This document shows, one piece after another, positions 61,674 through 64,000 of a stretch of 64,000 nucleotides of DNA; position 1 is the first letter of the stretch, and each line of letters begins with the position of its first letter. Below the pieces are notes generated by a model. That model was not told the DNA's origin and searched no databases. It worked only from the letters and a program-made list of their open reading frames with translations. Origin of the DNA: CAYXSX01 sp964467925. Lineage in GTDB: Bacteria > Pseudomonadota > Alphaproteobacteria > Micavibrionales > Micavibrionaceae. The position numbers and the translations under genes were made by a program. The stretch spans positions 280,881 to 344,880 of the forward strand of contig CAYXSX010000002.1 in assembly GCA_964467925.1 (NCBI GenBank), written 5' to 3'.

Positions 61674-61752
61674 AAAATGAAAATTTTTACACTTCCGCTT
61701 CTCAAATACGCATAAGTATTCTGCGATGCGGAAGTGTAAAAATTTTCATTTT
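61674..61752. repeat. Perfect 25-bp inverted repeat after ctaE
   Basis: Arms 61674-61698 and 61728-61752 are exact complements (left arm begins AAAATGAAAATT, ends CTTCCGC), with a 29-base loop that holds a further 5-bp stem (AATAC/GTATT). No MITE-like target duplication is obvious. It may end or process the ctaE message. Confidence 0.85.
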
Positions 61753-61824
61753 TCGCCGCGTTTCTCTTTGATGAAACGAGCAGGTTTTTCTAGCAGAACA
61801 GGCGATAAAAGAAAGGTTTTCGTC

Positions 61825-62193
61825 ATGATTCCCGACTGGCATATCATCGTGCAAGCGCTGCATTGCCGTTGCCCGCAATGCGGAGAGGGAGACATGTATG
61901 AGCCGGGGCTTTTGACTTTTACTTTGAAGAAAAAATGTGCCGTTTGCGGCTTTGCTCTGGCCAAAAATGACAGTGCGGACGGGCCCGCCGTATTCCTGAT
62001 CTTTATTTTGGGTTTTTTGCTGGTGCCACTTGCTCTGGCTCTTGATGCTTTGTTTGACATTCCGCTTATCATGCATGCGGTTTTATGGACGGTGGTGGCG
62101 CTGGGTTTGACGCTGGGGATGCTCAAACCGCTCAAGGCCTATGTGATTGCGCTGCAATTCAAGCACAGACGCAGTGATTGGAGCGGAAAATGA
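61825..62193 (+). CDS. DUF983 family membrane protein
   Basis: 122 residues from the ATG at 61825, preceded by GAAAGG; the open frame further upstream runs through the inverted repeat. Two CxxC pairs (CRCPQCGEG and CAVCGFAL) probably bind zinc, and two membrane segments follow. DUF983 genes often sit between ctaE and SURF1 in alphaproteobacteria; function unknown. Confidence 0.88.
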   Translation: MIPDWHIIVQALHCRCPQCGEGDMYEPGLLTFTLKKKCAVCGFALAKNDSADGPAVFLIFILGFLLVPLALALDALFDIPLIMHAVLWTVVALGLTLGMLKPLKAYVIALQFKHRRSDWSGK

Positions 62194-62858
62194 AACTGCC
62201 GTTCTGGGGTACGATATTGACCTTATGCGGTGTGGCCGTTCTATGCACCCTCGGGGTGTGGCAATTGCAGAGGCTGGAGTGGAAGCGCGGGGTTTTGGAG
62301 GCGATCGAGGCCTCCCGTAACGCGCCGGAACCGCTGCCGCTCTTAAGCCTTGAGGATTTCGAAAGCGGGCCGGTTTACAAGCGCGGCCATATCAGCGGGC
62401 GGTTTATAAAGGAGAAAAGCTTTCTTCTGGGGCCGCGCACGCAGGATGGTAAGCCGGGTTATCATGTGATTGCGCCTTTTGCGCTGGACGGTAGCGGGGT
62501 GGTGCTGGTTAACCGCGGCTGGATAGGGCTGGACAAGACCCCCGGCGCGCTTGATTGGCCCGCGCACAGCACTTTGACCGGGGCCTTGCGTCTGCCGGAT
62601 AGTGGTAACATATTCACCCCTGCCAATCAGCCGGAAAAAGATGTCTGGTATGTGATCGACCGCGGGGAAATCGCATGGGCCAAGGACCTGCATACGCTTT
62701 CGCCGCTTATGTTTTATGTGGAAAGCGCGGAAGAAAGCCCCGCTACGAATTCGCTACATAACCTGCCCAATAACAACCATCTGCAATATGCGCTGTTCTG
62801 GTTTGCCATGGCCGCTGCTATGGTAGCGGTATACGCGCTACGGTTCTTGCGGCGTTAA
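62190..62858 (+). CDS. SURF1 family cytochrome oxidase biogenesis protein
   Basis: 222 residues from the ATG at 62190, which overlaps the DUF983 stop (ATGA). Two membrane spans flank a periplasmic domain with CTLGVWQLQRLEWKR, VLVNRGWIG and NNHLQYALFWFAMA, all SURF1 hallmarks. It helps insert heme a into subunit I. Confidence 0.94.
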   Translation: MKLPFWGTILTLCGVAVLCTLGVWQLQRLEWKRGVLEAIEASRNAPEPLPLLSLEDFESGPVYKRGHISGRFIKEKSFLLGPRTQDGKPGYHVIAPFALDGSGVVLVNRGWIGLDKTPGALDWPAHSTLTGALRLPDSGNIFTPANQPEKDVWYVIDRGEIAWAKDLHTLSPLMFYVESAEESPATNSLHNLPNNNHLQYALFWFAMAAAMVAVYALRFLRR

Positions 62859-62869
62859 AGCTTACAATT

Positions 62870-64000
62870 TTAACGGATGTGGTTATCGTTGATACCGTTA
62901 TGCGCAACCTTTACGCTGTCGGTCAGAGATGCGTAAAGCTGGTTGGCGCTGGCCATCACTGCTTTGAACTTAGTCATCGGCCCACCCTGAAGTTTCTCGC
63001 CGACAGGAAGATCCACGCGGTTCGGATTGACCTGCTGGTTCTGTACCAGGACTTCGTAGTGCAGGTGCGGGCCGGTGGAGCGTCCGGTCGTGCCCACGTA
63101 ACCGATAATCTGTCCCTGCTCTACGCGCTTTCCAACGCCCAGCTTGGGGGCGAATTTATGCATATGGGCGTAAGCGGTTTTAAGTGTGGAGTTATGGCGG
63201 ATGCGCACATAATTGCCGTAAGCGCCGAAACGCTCCATTTTTTCAATGACGCCATTGCCAGCCGCGTAAATCGGCGTGCCGACGGGGGCGGCGAAGTCAT
63301 TACCCTTGTGCATTTTGTTGTAACCCAGAACCGGGTGATGGCGCATGCCATAGCCGGAGGACAGGCGCGCGCCGTCGATCGGGGTTTTCATCAGGGTTTT
63401 CTTGATGCTCTGACCCTTGGGGTCGAAATAATCTATCCGGCCATCTGAGGTTTCAAAGCGGTAGACAGGAAGCGGTTTGCCGCCTACGGTCAGGCTGGCG
63501 TAAAGCACGTCGCCGTATTTCGCTAGATCGCCGTCATCGGTTTCGTAGGTATCGTAAAGAACCTCGATCTTGTCGCCCTGACGAATGTCGCGCTGAAAGT
63601 CAACATCCCATGAATAAATGCGAATAAGCTCGGCCACAATCGGGGCGGGGATTTCCGCGCGCAGGGCGGAGCCATAAAGCGAGGTTTCGATGCTGGTGTA
63701 ACGCGCATTATTGTGTTTTTCGAGTTCTTTCTGGGCGATTTCGCTGCGGAAGGAGCTTTCTCCGTCCTTGCGTATAACGACCTGTTTGACCGGGTCGAGT
63801 TTCATTTCCATTTTCTGCAGATTGCGCGGTTCGTCCGCGCTAGTCGCCGGGGCGAAAAGCAGGCTGATTTCCTGACCCGGCTTAACAAGGCGCGGATCGT
63901 AATGCGCGCTCATCGCTTTTACGGCCTGATAGGCTTCAGTGCTGCTGACGCCGGCATTTTGCAATATACCGGCCACAGTATCGCCCACATCAAGGCGAAC
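62870..64000 (-). CDS. M23-family metallopeptidase, N-terminal part beyond the window
   Basis: The frame is open to the right edge (VRLDV before GDTVAGIL), so the start is missing. At least 376 residues are present. An OapA/LysM-like N-terminal segment is followed by the LytM domain with zinc ligands in MHKGNDFAAP (HxxxD) and PHLHYEV (HxH). It probably cleaves peptidoglycan cross-links in the periplasm, or activates amidases. Convergent with the SURF1 gene. Confidence 0.93.
   Translation of the reverse strand, partial: VRLDVGDTVAGILQNAGVSSTEAYQAVKAMSAHYDPRLVKPGQEISLLFAPATSADEPRNLQKMEMKLDPVKQVVIRKDGESSFRSEIAQKELEKHNNARYTSIETSLYGSALRAEIPAPIVAELIRIYSWDVDFQRDIRQGDKIEVLYDTYETDDGDLAKYGDVLYASLTVGGKPLPVYRFETSDGRIDYFDPKGQSIKKTLMKTPIDGARLSSGYGMRHHPVLGYNKMHKGNDFAAPVGTPIYAAGNGVIEKMERFGAYGNYVRIRHNSTLKTAYAHMHKFAPKLGVGKRVEQGQIIGYVGTTGRSTGPHLHYEVLVQNQQVNPNRVDLPVGEKLQGGPMTKFKAVMASANQLYASLTDSVKVAHNGINDNHIR

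Overview
The window reads as a chromosomal segment of a free-living or predatory/host-associated alphaproteobacterium of moderate GC. Pointers are: an FzlA-type FtsZ-binding GST homologue; the cytochrome aa3 oxidase cluster in alphaproteobacterial order (ctaC-ctaD-ctaB-coxF-like-ctaG-ctaE-DUF983-SURF1); a short PutA without a DNA-binding domain; xseA and purD as near neighbours; and many short palindromic intergenic repeats like those of Rickettsiales and related groups. A Micavibrio/Rhodospirillales-like lineage is a guess. No rRNA, tRNA or CRISPR array was seen.

Layout. 1-4250: end of a polysaccharide export locus (GumB/Wza-like outer-membrane protein cut by the window edge, GumC/Wzc-like tyrosine kinase, two unknown membrane proteins). 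4266-6666: a complete IS1595-type transposon with near-identical 23-bp terminal inverted repeats, a perfect 8-bp target duplication and three cargo genes. 6668-20131: mostly housekeeping genes (recR, lolA, ftsK, pheA, a membrane cytochrome c, holC, a lysine 2,3-aminomutase-like gene, pepA, lptFG, mlaA, mlaC). 20144-28757: an operon of three paralogous DotA/TraY-family membrane proteins of 916-968 residues each, with no other type IVB secretion gene in view. 28934-36504: ettA, a tetR-tag pair, and a TerA / Ca2+:cation antiporter / TerD group. 36559-49735: xseA, putA, purD, an amino-acid exporter, tadA, a pseudouridine synthase, rsmD, uppP and YceI genes, separated by palindromic repeats; one repeat lies in frame inside rsmD. 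49746-53676: a cytochrome b561-YceI fusion, fzlA, a 272-bp MITE and an epimerase. 53816-62858: the cytochrome oxidase structural and assembly genes. 62870-64000: the C-terminal part of an M23 peptidase.

How the genes fit together. Envelope biogenesis dominates: polysaccharide export, LolA lipoprotein transport, LptFG lipopolysaccharide export, MlaA/MlaC phospholipid transport, UppP carrier recycling and an M23 peptidoglycan peptidase, with FtsK and FzlA for division. Respiration is represented by the aa3 oxidase with its heme-O, copper and SURF1 assembly factors and by a membrane-anchored cytochrome c that could feed it. The parts least explained by known families are the DotA/TraY trio, the transposon cargo with its apparent operator, the Ter/antiporter group and the repeat families that supply coding sequence or stop codons.
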